DNA of 64,000 nt, taken from assembly GCA_003612395.1 (NCBI GenBank), contig RAYQ01000011.1, positions 110,192 through 174,191 on the forward strand. The letters are read 5' to 3'. The notes under the pieces are model-generated. The model was not told where the DNA came from. It saw only the letters and a program-made list of their open reading frames with translations, and searched no databases. The DNA comes from Parablautia intestinalis (lineage in GTDB: Bacteria > Bacillota > Clostridia > Lachnospirales > Lachnospiraceae). Shown in pieces: positions 36,242 through 44,733 of this stretch. The translations under genes and the position numbers were made by a program. The stretch's first letter is position 1, and every line of letters begins with the position of its first letter.

Positions 36242-37897
36242 ATGGTAACAATTACGATTGAAGGGGTTCCCAAAAAGTACCCCAGAGGAACGGCGTTTGA
36301 GGAAATAGCAAAGGAATATCAGCCTTCGTACAAGGATATGATAGCGCTGGTACTTGAAAATGGAAAAATCAGAGAATTACATAAAAAAGCAAATAAGGAC
36401 TGCCGGCTGTCTTTTTTGACAATCAGAGATGATATAGGTCATAAGACCTATGTGCGGACAGGGCTTATGACATTAATTAAGGCGGTTCAAGATGTACTTG
36501 GAACAGATAAGGTAAAAAAGGTTAAGGTAGAATTTGCCATTGGTCAGGGATATTACTGTAATGTTAAAATGGATGAAAAGCTTACAGGCGCTCATGTGAA
36601 GCAGATTGCTAAGAGAATGCATGAATTGACAGAAAGTAATCTGCCAATTGTCAAAAAGTCTTATCCCATTGATGATGCGATGCAGATTTTCCACCAGTAT
36701 AAAATGTATGACAAGGAAAAGCTGTTCCGCTACCGCCGCAGCTCCTTTGTAAATATTTACTGTCTGGATGGATATTACGATTATTATTACGGCTATATGC
36801 TTCCCAGCACGGGCTATTTAAAGTATTTTGATGTGATGCTTTATGAAGGCGGGATTTTACTGTTGATACCGGAAAAGGCGGATCCTACCAAGATAGAATT
36901 TTTTGAACCGAGAGAAAAGTTCTTCCGCACACTTACAACCTCCTCCCACTGGGGAGAAATGATGGAAATTGACTCTGTGGGAGATTTGAATGATGCCATT
37001 TGTGACGGACGCATTCATGATATGATTCTGGTGCAGGAGGCTTTGCAGGAGCGGAGAATAGGCGAGATTGCCAAGGAGATTGTGGATAAGGGAAACGTAA
37101 AATTTGTGGTGATTGCGGGTCCTTCCTCATCCGGGAAAACGACCTTTTCCCACAGGCTTTCCATTCAGCTTAGAACTTATGGAATGAAGCCCCACCCGAT
37201 TGCGCTGGATGATTATTTTGTGAACAGAGAGGATACGCCCAGGGATGAAAACGGAGATTATAATTTTGAATGCCTTGAGGCGATTGACCTAAAGCAGTTT
37301 AATGAAGACATGAACAGGCTACTTAAAGGAGAAAGCGTTGAGCTGCCGCAGTTTAATTTTAAACTTGGAAAGCGGGAATATCATGGCAATGTAAAAAAGT
37401 TAGGGCCGGAAGATATTCTTGTGATTGAGGGGATTCATGGGTTAAATCCTGCAACAACCGTTTCCATGCCAGATGAAAATAAGTTTAAGATTTATATCAG
37501 CGCGCTTACCAGCTTAAATATAGACGAGCATAATCGTATTCCGACTACAGACGGCAGGCTGATCCGCAGGCTGGTGCGGGATGCCAGAACCAGAGGTACA
37601 AGCGCTAAGAGAACCATAGAAATGTGGCAGTCGGTAAGGAGAGGCGAGGAGCAGTACATTTTCCCCTATCAGGAGAGCGCGGATGAAATGTTTAATTCCG
37701 TACTGATTTATGAACTGGCCGTATTAAAGCAATATGCAGAGCCCCTTCTTTTCAGTATTCGAAAAGGGGAACCGGAGTACTACGAGGCAAAAAGACTTTT
37801 AAAATTCTTTGAATATTTCCTGGGAATAGACAGTGTTAACGTTCCCGCCAATTCCATATGCAGGGAATTTATCGGCGGCAGTTATTTCCATGTTTAA
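36242..37897 (+). CDS. Nucleoside kinase: TGS/ThrRS-like N-terminus fused to uridine kinase domain
   Basis: 551 aa, MVTITIEGVPKKYPRGTAFE after GATGGAGGG. Residues 1-60 form a TGS-like domain; residues about 60-240 resemble the editing/second domain of threonyl-tRNA synthetase. The C-terminal kinase has P-loop GPSSSGKTTFSHRL, then LDDYFVNREDTPRDENG and VIEGIHGLNP, the phosphoribulokinase/uridine kinase signatures. It phosphorylates a nucleoside (uridine/cytidine by family). This fusion is widespread in Clostridia, and its specificity is unsettled. Confidence 0.88.
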   Translation: MVTITIEGVPKKYPRGTAFEEIAKEYQPSYKDMIALVLENGKIRELHKKANKDCRLSFLTIRDDIGHKTYVRTGLMTLIKAVQDVLGTDKVKKVKVEFAIGQGYYCNVKMDEKLTGAHVKQIAKRMHELTESNLPIVKKSYPIDDAMQIFHQYKMYDKEKLFRYRRSSFVNIYCLDGYYDYYYGYMLPSTGYLKYFDVMLYEGGILLLIPEKADPTKIEFFEPREKFFRTLTTSSHWGEMMEIDSVGDLNDAICDGRIHDMILVQEALQERRIGEIAKEIVDKGNVKFVVIAGPSSSGKTTFSHRLSIQLRTYGMKPHPIALDDYFVNREDTPRDENGDYNFECLEAIDLKQFNEDMNRLLKGESVELPQFNFKLGKREYHGNVKKLGPEDILVIEGIHGLNPATTVSMPDENKFKIYISALTSLNIDEHNRIPTTDGRLIRRLVRDARTRGTSAKRTIEMWQSVRRGEEQYIFPYQESADEMFNSVLIYELAVLKQYAEPLLFSIRKGEPEYYEAKRLLKFFEYFLGIDSVNVPANSICREFIGGSYFHV

Positions 37898-38054
37898 GCA
37901 TCGCCAGTCAAAAGCTCTGTAGCAGACAGCTAAGAACAGACTCTTTAGCGGGTTTAACAGTCAGATGTATAACAAAGCCGGAAAGACGCAATATAATGCT
38001 GCTGCGCTTTGTCAGACGGCTCATTAATAATAAGTTGTTTATATTAAGTAAAGA

Positions 38055-38493
38055 AAATCAAGTAGGACAAATGATCGCGGCTGTAATTTTGCTGAATATC
38101 TGTCGGCCGAACGTGTAATACGTTCAGCTGCAGATGACGGCAATTGCCGGATGAATGCGGCCAGGCCGCTCTTATCCGGCCTACAGGTGAGGAAAGTCCG
38201 GGCTTCACAGGGCAGGATGCCGGATAACGTCCGGTGGAGGTGACTCCAAGGAAAGTGCAACAGAAATAAACCGCCGCAACTATGCGGTAAGGGTGGAAAG
38301 GCAGTGTAAGAGACTACCGCCTGCACGGTAACGGGCAGGGCACATGTAAACCCCATCCGAAGCAAGACCAAATAGAAAGCGTTTTAAGTCTGCCCGGCGA
38401 GCTTTCAGGTAGGTCGCTTGAGACTACTGGCAACAGTAGTACCAGACAGATGATCATTCACGACATAACCCGGCTTATCGTCCTGCTTGATTT
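38055..38493 (+). ncRNA. rnpB: RNase P RNA
   Basis: Universal core blocks are present: GAGGAAAGTCCGGGC at about 38191, ATAACGTCCGG, AGTGCAACAGAAA, GGTAAGGGTGGAAAGG, GGTAACGGGCAGG, GAAGCAAGACCAAATAG and, near the 3' end, ACATAACCCGGCTTATCG. The ends are set by helix P1: AAATCAAGTAGGAC (38055-38068) pairs with GTCCTGCTTGATTT (38480-38493) over 14 positions with one mismatch. It is the catalytic RNA that matures tRNA 5' ends. Confidence 0.95.
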
Positions 38494-38509
38494 CCGTGAG
38501 GGTCACATA

Positions 38510-38535
38510 CCCCGTTGCTTGCAGCGGGGTTGTTG
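38510..38535 (+). terminator. Terminator of rnpB
   Basis: CCCCGTTGC/GCAGCGGGG, nine pairs with one G-U, followed by TTGTTG. It lies directly after the P1 helix. Confidence 0.75.
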
Positions 38536-38588
38536 ACTCTTCCATATACACATAGCATATTAAGGCAGAAAGGAATAAAGCATGAGCT

Positions 38589-39464
38589 ATGGAATATAAA
38601 AAAAGGATTTATGAGATTTTTGTCATATTTTTCATGCTTGGGTTGACTGCCTTATCAGCAATTAAATCATCTGGTTATAAGGCAGATGTTTCCGGGGCTG
38701 CTACGCCTGAGACATCTGCCTTTGGGACCGGGGAAGAAAAACAGCTGCATTTGATCCAGGCAACTACTTTTGAGGACGATTACAAGGGAATGGCGGAGCT
38801 TGGGCTTGCATATACGCCTTATTTGGAGGAGGCGGACTTGCAGAAGGCTTTTCAAAATGTTTTGTGCAGCTGTGTCCGCTTTCAGGTTAAGGGTCATTAT
38901 GGAAGCGGCAGCATTTATAAAATGACAGAAAACGAAATAATCCTTGTGACAAACAGGCACGTATTGCAGTACTGGGATGAGGACAGCTACGTGACCTTTT
39001 TTAATGGAAGGGTTTCAGAGGGAACAGCGCTTGGCGTCTCAGAAAAAGCCGATGTGGGATTTGTGAGTATTCCTGTAGGAAAGTTTACTTATGAGGAGCT
39101 TCTTTTTTTTCGAGGGGTCAGAATGGAACGGGAAAATGCGGGAGAGAATAAGGAGAATGATCGGATAGCAGTTCCAAAGTCAAATACGGAATTTTTTATG
39201 GCAGATATGGCTTCCGAATGGAACGAACCTGTGATGAAACAGGGAAAAGTGATAGAGCCGGTAATTTATTTAGAAGATTTTCAGGCGGAAATGCTTTATG
39301 GCAATGGAGACGCTATTCCGGGCATGTCGGGGTGCGGCGTTTTTGACGGACACGGCTATTATCTGGGGATGCTTTCCGGCGGCACATTGCAAAGCGAGGT
39401 TGCAGCTGTCCCTGCACAGACGATTTATGTGCAGTATGAGGAAATTGTAAAAAATAAACACTGA
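38589..39464 (+). CDS. Exported trypsin-like serine protease
   Basis: 291 aa. An N-terminal membrane segment (FVIFFMLGLTALSAI) is followed by a Ser/Thr-rich linker. The chymotrypsin-fold catalytic triad is readable: His124 in VTNRHVLQ, Asp155 in EKADVGFVS, Ser247 in PGMSGCGVF, with the glycine-rich GHYGSGSIY before the first strand. There is no PDZ domain, unlike HtrA. It is probably anchored outside the membrane. The ribosome site AAAGGA is rather far upstream, and an ATG at 38582 gives only a five-codon frame. It stands between rnpB and rpsT; function unknown. Confidence 0.75.
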   Translation: MEYKKRIYEIFVIFFMLGLTALSAIKSSGYKADVSGAATPETSAFGTGEEKQLHLIQATTFEDDYKGMAELGLAYTPYLEEADLQKAFQNVLCSCVRFQVKGHYGSGSIYKMTENEIILVTNRHVLQYWDEDSYVTFFNGRVSEGTALGVSEKADVGFVSIPVGKFTYEELLFFRGVRMERENAGENKENDRIAVPKSNTEFFMADMASEWNEPVMKQGKVIEPVIYLEDFQAEMLYGNGDAIPGMSGCGVFDGHGYYLGMLSGGTLQSEVAAVPAQTIYVQYEEIVKNKH

Positions 39465-39476
39465 CCGTGTGAATAA

Positions 39477-39545
39477 AGCGCAGTCACGCTGGGCAAGCCA
39501 GCTTATTGAATAAAACGCTGCCATACTTTGCGAGCCGGTTTATAA
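39477..39545 (-). repeat. Two tandem family A repeats, inverted orientation
   Basis: Read on the minus strand: AAACCGGCTCGCAAAG, TATGGCAGCGTTTTAT, then CAATAAGCTGGCTTGCCC, AGCGTGACTGCG. They lie directly downstream of the rpsT terminator, in the same orientation as rpsT. Confidence 0.6.
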
Positions 39546-39577
39546 AAAAACCAGCTCATGAGGACGTTATGAGCTGG
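39544..39577 (-). terminator. Terminator of rpsT
   Basis: On the minus strand CCAGCTCAT (39577-39569) pairs perfectly with ATGAGCTGG (39559-39551), followed by seven T (39550-39544). Confidence 0.9.
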
Positions 39578-39617
39578 TAAATTTATGTCTATCTATAATA
39601 GTAAATACTCTGAAAAG

Positions 39618-39881
39618 TTAATTCATCTTGTTTACAGCCAGTGCTAAACGGGATACTTTTCTGGAAGCTGTATTCTTATGATAAACGCCTTTGCTGGTAG
39701 CCTTGTCGATAGTAGCTGTAGCAGCAACTAAAGCTTTTGCAGCAGCATCCTTATCGTTAGCTTCAATGGCAGCACTTACTTTCTTAATCGCTGTCTTGAC
39801 GCCGGATCTGATTGCTTTATTTCTCTCAGCCTTGGCTCTGTTTACTAAGATTCTCTTCTTTGCAGATTTAATGTTAGCCAC
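39618..39881 (-). CDS. rpsT: Small ribosomal subunit protein bS20
   Basis: 87 aa: (V)ANIKSAKKRILVNRAKAERN, then NTASRKVSRLALAVNKM. The GTG at 39881 is chosen because AGGAGG ends 8 bases upstream and MANIKSAKKR is the family N-terminus; another GTG three codons earlier is too near that site. S20 binds 16S rRNA. It is monocistronic with its own terminator, and is divergent from gpr. Confidence 0.95.
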   Translation of the reverse strand: MANIKSAKKRILVNRAKAERNKAIRSGVKTAIKKVSAAIEANDKDAAAKALVAATATIDKATSKGVYHKNTASRKVSRLALAVNKMN

Positions 39882-40100
39882 AATGTACACCTCCTATTTC
39901 ATTCATCGGTTTCTAGATGTTACATTAAAGCCGGAGACACGGACGTCTTAATGTAAACACACATGTATTATTTTATCCACGAAAAGAGTATCTGTCAATA
40001 CATAAATGAAGAATATTTGGAAATTACTGTTTTGGAAGTTACTTTTATGTGTTGACCAAAGGATACTTGGAAAAATAAAAAATTTTAGCCTGGCAAACAG

Positions 40101-40139
40101 ACTTGCGGGACGAACTTGCGGGGCAAACTTGTGGCGCAA
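40101..40139 (+). repeat. Three tandem 13-bp repeats upstream of gpr
   Basis: ACTTGCGGGACGA, ACTTGCGGGGCAA, ACTTGTGGCGCAA, contiguous. They end 28 bases before the gpr ATG, and outer CTTGCG/CGCAAG parts can pair. Confidence 0.7.
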
Positions 40140-40167
40140 GGGAATGTTTAGAGGTGCAGGAGGGAAG

Positions 40168-41091
40168 ATGAGCAGCTTAAGAGTTAGGACAGATTTAGCC
40201 CTTGAGGTACGGGAAAATATGGAGGAAAGCGCCAAAGACTGCAGGGGCGTTAAAGTGGAGGAAGAATATAAGGAAGAAAGCGAGCTTAGGATTACCAGGG
40301 TGGTAATTGAAACCATGAACGGTGCGAAGGCAATGGGAAAACCTATAGGGACTTATATTACATTGGAGGCGCCGGCTATGGCCCTGCCGGACGAGGACTA
40401 TCATGAGGAAATAGCAAGAGAGCTTGCCGTGCAGCTAAAAAAGATTATACCGGACATAGATAAGGAGCTTTCTGTTATGGTGGTGGGACTTGGAAACAGG
40501 GATGTAACGGCAGACGCATTAGGACCTAATGTGGTGGATAATCTTACCATCACAAGGCATATGATGAAAGAATATGGAAAAGCGGCCTTTAATCAGAAAA
40601 AAGTTCATATGGTCAGCGCTCTGGTGCCGGGCGTTATGGCGAAAACTGGTATGGAATCCCAGGAAATAATTAAGGGCGTGGTGGAAAAAACAAAACCGGA
40701 TGTGGTAATAGTGATAGATGCTCTGGCTGCCCGTTCTACAAAGCGTCTTAACAGAACCATCCAAATTACCAATACGGGCATTCATCCGGGCTCCGGGGTT
40801 GGAAATCACCGAAATGCCATCACGCAGGAGGCTCTGGGAGTTCCGGTTATTGCCATAGGGGTTCCCACTGTAGTGGACGCGGCTACCATTGTGAGTGATG
40901 CCTTTGAAAAAATGATGCGCCAGACAGGAGAAGAACCTCTGGAAATACAGGATAATCTGTTATCCGGCCTCGGGGAGCTTTATAACATGTATGTGACCGG
41001 CAAGGATGTTGATTATGAAATTAAGCAAATCAGCCATATTATATGCAATGCACTAAACAGCGCTCTTGAAACCTGTCATGATCCACACTAA
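40168..41091 (+). CDS. gpr: Germination protease GPR
   Basis: 307 aa from ATG 40168 (MSSLRVRTDLALEVRENM) after CAGGAGGGA; the longer frame to 40006 has no site and crosses a tandem repeat. A25-family blocks: RTDLALEV (close to the self-cleavage site), MVVGLGNRDVTADALGPNVV, VSALVPGVMAKTGMES, VIVIDALAARSTKRLNRTIQ and TGIHPGSGVGNHR. GPR degrades small acid-soluble spore proteins during germination, which shows the host sporulates. Confidence 0.96.
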   Translation: MSSLRVRTDLALEVRENMEESAKDCRGVKVEEEYKEESELRITRVVIETMNGAKAMGKPIGTYITLEAPAMALPDEDYHEEIARELAVQLKKIIPDIDKELSVMVVGLGNRDVTADALGPNVVDNLTITRHMMKEYGKAAFNQKKVHMVSALVPGVMAKTGMESQEIIKGVVEKTKPDVVIVIDALAARSTKRLNRTIQITNTGIHPGSGVGNHRNAITQEALGVPVIAIGVPTVVDAATIVSDAFEKMMRQTGEEPLEIQDNLLSGLGELYNMYVTGKDVDYEIKQISHIICNALNSALETCHDPH

Positions 41092-41131
41092 CGCCCAATA
41101 TGGTTAAAACCAAAAACATTCTCAGAAAAAT

Positions 41132-42289
41132 TCAATACAGCGGCAGCGTGACACTGAAGGTGGTCATTTCGTTTTCACTGGATGCGCCTATGGTTCCGCC
41201 ATGCAGGGTGACAATTTCCCTGGCAATGGCCAGTCCAAGACCGGCCCCGCCGGTATTTGTGCTCCGGGCTTCATCCATTCGGAAAAATTTTTCAAAAATA
41301 GCATTCAGCTTTTCTGCCGGGATGGTTTTTCCCTGATTAATAAAACAAATGAAAATATCCTTTTCACGTCTGCCCGCATACACCTTGATGGGGGTGTTAG
41401 GGTAGCTGTAGGATATGGCATTTTTTAGAATATTGTTAAACACCCTGGCCAGTTTCATGGAATCTCCGTATACGGTTAGACCTTCTTCTGTCTGCAACTC
41501 TGCTGTATTGCCATGATTGGTAAGAAGAGGATAAAACTCATCGGTAAGCTGCATCAGCATAAAGGAAAGATCTATGGTCTCCTTTTCCAGTACAATTTGC
41601 TGAAGATTATATCTGGTAATTTCAAAAAACTCATTAATCAGCTTTTCCAGACGAAGGGCCTTTTCAAGAGTAATATGTATATATTTTTTCCGCTGGGCTT
41701 CAGGCATGTCAAAAGCCTCCTCTAACAGGTCAAGATAACTGATAACTGAGGTTAGAGGCGTTTTCAGGTCATGGGCAAGATAAGTAATCAGGTCGTTACG
41801 GCGGGCTGTCTCATCCCGCATGGCCTGTTCATGGCGCTGCATTGTAGATTTAATCTGTACTATCTGTGAGGCTACTTCCACGTAGGAAGGCGGAAAAACA
41901 TCATTGGCGTCAATGTCGTGATGCATATAGGTTAAGAGCATGCGGCTGGTTTTTGAAATGGTCTTTTTCACCTGATTTCTGGCGTAAAAATGAGAAATCA
42001 GATAAACGGACACGACAAACACGACAAGGAGAACGAAAAACAGAGTCAGAATAAGCCCCTTTATTTTGCGCCAGTTAGGCTGATAGTAGTGTGCGGCCTT
42101 GTTTGCAGCATGATCAAATTGTTCCTCTACATAGAAATAATGCTCCGCAATCCAGTCTAAGAAGGATCCGTTAAAAACAATGTCCGTCAAATAGTAAATA
42201 CCGTAGCCAATTCCCAGCGCAAGACACAGGAAAATCACCAGATATATGATAAATTTGGTCTTATCCTTAACCTTCAATCTTGTATCCAC
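41132..42289 (-). CDS. Sensor histidine kinase, VanS-like
   Basis: About 385 aa. GTG 42289 is taken as start, overlapping the regulator gene by 23 bases; TTG 42277 is another option, and the frame reaches 42334. Two membrane segments (about 12-32 and 75-100) flank a short extracellular loop. HAMP-like linker, then the phospho-acceptor YLAHDLKTPLTSVISYLDLL. ATPase domain: VFNNILKNAISYSY, and GGAGLGLAIAREIVTLHGG. The sequence is close to VanS-type kinases, but no vanH/A/X ligase genes are nearby, so the signal and targets are unknown. Confidence 0.88.
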   Translation of the reverse strand: MDTRLKVKDKTKFIIYLVIFLCLALGIGYGIYYLTDIVFNGSFLDWIAEHYFYVEEQFDHAANKAAHYYQPNWRKIKGLILTLFFVLLVVFVVSVYLISHFYARNQVKKTISKTSRMLLTYMHHDIDANDVFPPSYVEVASQIVQIKSTMQRHEQAMRDETARRNDLITYLAHDLKTPLTSVISYLDLLEEAFDMPEAQRKKYIHITLEKALRLEKLINEFFEITRYNLQQIVLEKETIDLSFMLMQLTDEFYPLLTNHGNTAELQTEEGLTVYGDSMKLARVFNNILKNAISYSYPNTPIKVYAGRREKDIFICFINQGKTIPAEKLNAIFEKFFRMDEARSTNTGGAGLGLAIAREIVTLHGGTIGASSENEMTTFSVTLPLY

Positions 42290-42965
42290 ACCCCCAGACA
42301 GTTTTAATATATTTAGGGTCCTCAAAAGAATCATTCATCTTTTCCCGCAGATGCCTGATATGAACGGTGATGGTATTGTTGCTTTTGCTGAAATATTCTT
42401 CACCCCATACCGCATGAAATAATTCTTCTGCGCTGATAACCTGTCCTTTTTTCTGACAGAGCACATAGAGAATCGTAAATTCAGTGGGCGTCAGGGATAG
42501 GGGCTTTTCATCTAAAGTGCACTCGTGTGTCAGACTGTTGAGCATCAGGCCGCCATGGACGATAATCTGTGAATCTTCTGGGGGAACGGTCTGGTTATAT
42601 TTTTTGTATCTTCTAAGCTGGGCCTTTACCCGGGCAATCAGCTCCAGGGGGCGGAAGGGCTTAGTCATATAGTCATCGGCGCCAAGGGTCAGGCCGGTTA
42701 TTTTATCGGTTTCCTCCTCCTTGGCTGTGAGCATAATAATCGGATAATTGTGGTTTTCCCGGATTTTCTGGCAAAGCTTAAACCCGTCCATTTTGGGCAT
42801 CATCACATCTAATATGGCAAGATCCAGCTCTTGTGACTCTGCAAGCTTCCAGGCCTCAATGGGATCATAAAATGCATAAACAGTATAATTTTCATTTTGC
42901 AGATAAAGAGATATCAAATCTGTGATTTCTTTTTCATCGTCAACGATCAGTATTTTTTCGCTCAT
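42267..42965 (-). CDS. Response regulator, VanR/OmpR-like
   Basis: 232 aa from ATG 42965 (MSEKILIVDDEKEITDLISL) after CAGGAGGAATTC. Receiver: phospho-acceptor Asp in DLAILDVMMPKMDGF, Lys in DDYMTKPFRPLEL. Winged helix: LTPTEFTILYVLCQKKGQVI and NTITVHIRHLREKMNDSFED. It pairs with the overlapping VanS-like kinase downstream. A family A repeat lies upstream at 42993-43030. Confidence 0.93.
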   Translation of the reverse strand: MSEKILIVDDEKEITDLISLYLQNENYTVYAFYDPIEAWKLAESQELDLAILDVMMPKMDGFKLCQKIRENHNYPIIMLTAKEEETDKITGLTLGADDYMTKPFRPLELIARVKAQLRRYKKYNQTVPPEDSQIIVHGGLMLNSLTHECTLDEKPLSLTPTEFTILYVLCQKKGQVISAEELFHAVWGEEYFSKSNNTITVHIRHLREKMNDSFEDPKYIKTVWGCGYKIEG

Positions 42966-42992
42966 AAGAATTCCTCCTGGTGAATTTGTTAC

Positions 42993-43030
42993 AATAAACC
43001 GGCCCGCGAAGCGAGACAGCGTTTGTTGTC
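42993..43030 (+). repeat. Dispersed repeat family A
   Basis: AATAAACCGGCCCGCGAAGC, then GAGACAGCGTTTGTTGTC. It is in the plus orientation within the promoter region of the minus-strand regulator gene. Confidence 0.55.
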
Positions 43031-43234
43031 TTTTGTAGTCATTTAATCTTATGATGTGCTGCTTTGGCGTGACAGTTCCTAATTTGGTCAAAGTAAATCG
43101 TTACTTTTTTAACATAGAAGAACCCAAAGATACGCCATCTGTTATTTCCTGTGGACAATCCCTTTTATTATAACAGATATAACGAATTGAAACTTCTTTT
43201 TGATGACAGAAAAAGATTAAGATTTTCCTAAGTT

Positions 43235-43696
43235 TTAATAAAAGTTTACCATGAAAATGATTTGTCTTTGCATTTCTTCTACAGCTTCAATCCTGACCCT
43301 GCCAATTTTATTCCTTAACATTTCAAAATCTATAGTTGGAAACAATTTTTCACAAAAATTGTTTGTTTCAGGGGATGCGCCCAGTAAGGCTGTCGCAAGA
43401 GAATCCATATCGAACTGTTTTAAGATTTCTTTCAGTTCTCTTTCCGGAATGGTAGATATCTGTTCAAAATCTGTTATCCTTTGTGGCCGTATATCCGGCT
43501 CTAATATATCGTTTATCGTGATATTATATAATCTGGAAAGCTTCAGTAAAATCTCTAAATCTGGAATGGCTGTTCCCGTTTCCCATTTTGAAACGGCCTG
43601 CCTTGATATATCTAATTTCCCGGCTAAATCTTCCTGTGTATAATTATGGCTTTTACGCAGAAATTGTAAATAGCTTGCTATAATATTCAGATTCAT
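43235..43696 (-). CDS. XRE-type HTH regulator with FliG-C-like domain
   Basis: 153 aa. Residues 1-70 are a Cro/C1 HTH: LRKSHNYTQEDLAGKLDISR, QAVSKWETGTAIPDLEIL. Residues about 80-150 (ISTIPERELKEILKQFDMDS, LATALLGASPETNNFCEKLF, GRVRIEAVEEMQRQI) follow the pattern of the FliG C-terminal domain (leading acidic helix, LALKGA-like turn, GPVR..VEEAQ). There are no flagellar genes nearby. The domain may serve as an oligomerisation module. Targets are unknown. Confidence 0.8.
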   Translation of the reverse strand: MNLNIIASYLQFLRKSHNYTQEDLAGKLDISRQAVSKWETGTAIPDLEILLKLSRLYNITINDILEPDIRPQRITDFEQISTIPERELKEILKQFDMDSLATALLGASPETNNFCEKLFPTIDFEMLRNKIGRVRIEAVEEMQRQIIFMVNFY

Positions 43697-43842
43697 AAAA
43701 ATAGTTACGCTCCTTTCTGAAACTGCATATTTGCGTCCTCAGGTACAATATTTGCAAAGAGAACATGTATGCTTGTGAAAATTTTTCAGCCTGCCCCGCG
43801 TGTACCTGCTTTGCGGCAATACAAATCAATATGAAGAACGCC

Positions 43843-43862
43843 CGCCTTGTAAGGCGTTTTTT
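43843..43862 (+). terminator. Small intrinsic terminator, plus strand
   Basis: CGCCTTGTAAGGCG followed by six T. No plus-strand gene precedes it closely, so it may end a short untranslated transcript. Confidence 0.6.
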
Positions 43863-44214
43863 GACATCTTATGACTTTTTTAGATTAATCTTCATGTTTC
43901 CAACTGCCCTCAAATTTGGGTGTTAAGCACAAATAACGGACAATACGCTCGAGAGCTGTCCTTAAGCTAAATTTGTGATTGAGAAAGTCGGCCGGCCGGC
44001 TGATTTTTCAATCTATTCTCATTTACGGGTAATTAATATCCTGCTATTTATTATAAAGTATCCCAAAAGAAGATAAAAGAATTTGATAAGTGCAATCAGG
44101 CAAATATCAGTTGCAGGAAACGGGGAAACCAGATTATAATAATGCTGGATGAAGGAAAAACTGCCTTATTTTTTTTAAAAGCAGGAAACAGGGGAGACAA
44201 AAGGAGGTGCAAAG
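43863..44214. other. Intergenic region, no gene seen
   Basis: AT-rich, with a GGCCGGCCGGC block at about 43993 and an AAAGGAGGTGCAAAG ribosome site at the end for the next gene. No coding frame or known RNA was recognised. Confidence 0.5.
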
Positions 44215-44589
44215 TTGAAGGAAGAAACAATAATTGATTTTATCCGAAGCTTATGCCTGTATGCTGGCGAGAGCATGGAGTTTGCAGAAAGCTTTCGGAC
44301 AAAACTCATGGCGGACGAGGAGATACGTGAAGAATTAATTTATTATATAGAGCATGGGAATTTTGCCTGTAAAGCGAAAATAAGAGGGTATACGGTGGTA
44401 GATGTTATGGTCTGGCAGATGGATCATTTTAAAGCAAGGCTTGATCAGGACAACAGCGGTACCAGACAGAATGGAGACAGAATGCTTCTTCTGGCATTTG
44501 ATACTCTGCTGAATATGAGAAAGGAGCCGGAAAAATATATATTGAAAATGTCCGGAGAGACGGGAACAGATTATCCTGATAAATATTAG
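44215..44589 (+). CDS. Conserved-looking small acidic protein, unrecognised
   Basis: 124 aa, starting at TTG 44215 behind AAAGGAGGTGCAAAG, a strong and correctly spaced site. The sequence (EETIIDFIRSLCLYAGESME; IYYIEHGNFACKAKIRGYTV; VDVMVWQMDHFKARLDQD) is helical and soluble, with no recognised family. It is followed after 144 bases by the DUF362 gene and may share its transcript. Confidence 0.6.
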   Translation: MKEETIIDFIRSLCLYAGESMEFAESFRTKLMADEEIREELIYYIEHGNFACKAKIRGYTVVDVMVWQMDHFKARLDQDNSGTRQNGDRMLLLAFDTLLNMRKEPEKYILKMSGETGTDYPDKY

Positions 44590-44733
44590 TGTGCATGAAG
44601 ATGGCTTTCCGGCAGATGTGCGTCACAGCTTTTGGAAAAGCAATTTTTACACAGGCTCTAAGAGGCCTCAAAGTGATCGGAAGATTATAACTATAAACCT
44701 AAAGTGAATGGTACGGAAAGGAATGGGATTTTT

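Noticed and set aside
41132..42965. Vancomycin resistance locus
   Set aside because: Only a VanRS-like pair is present; no vanH, ligase or vanX genes lie nearby.
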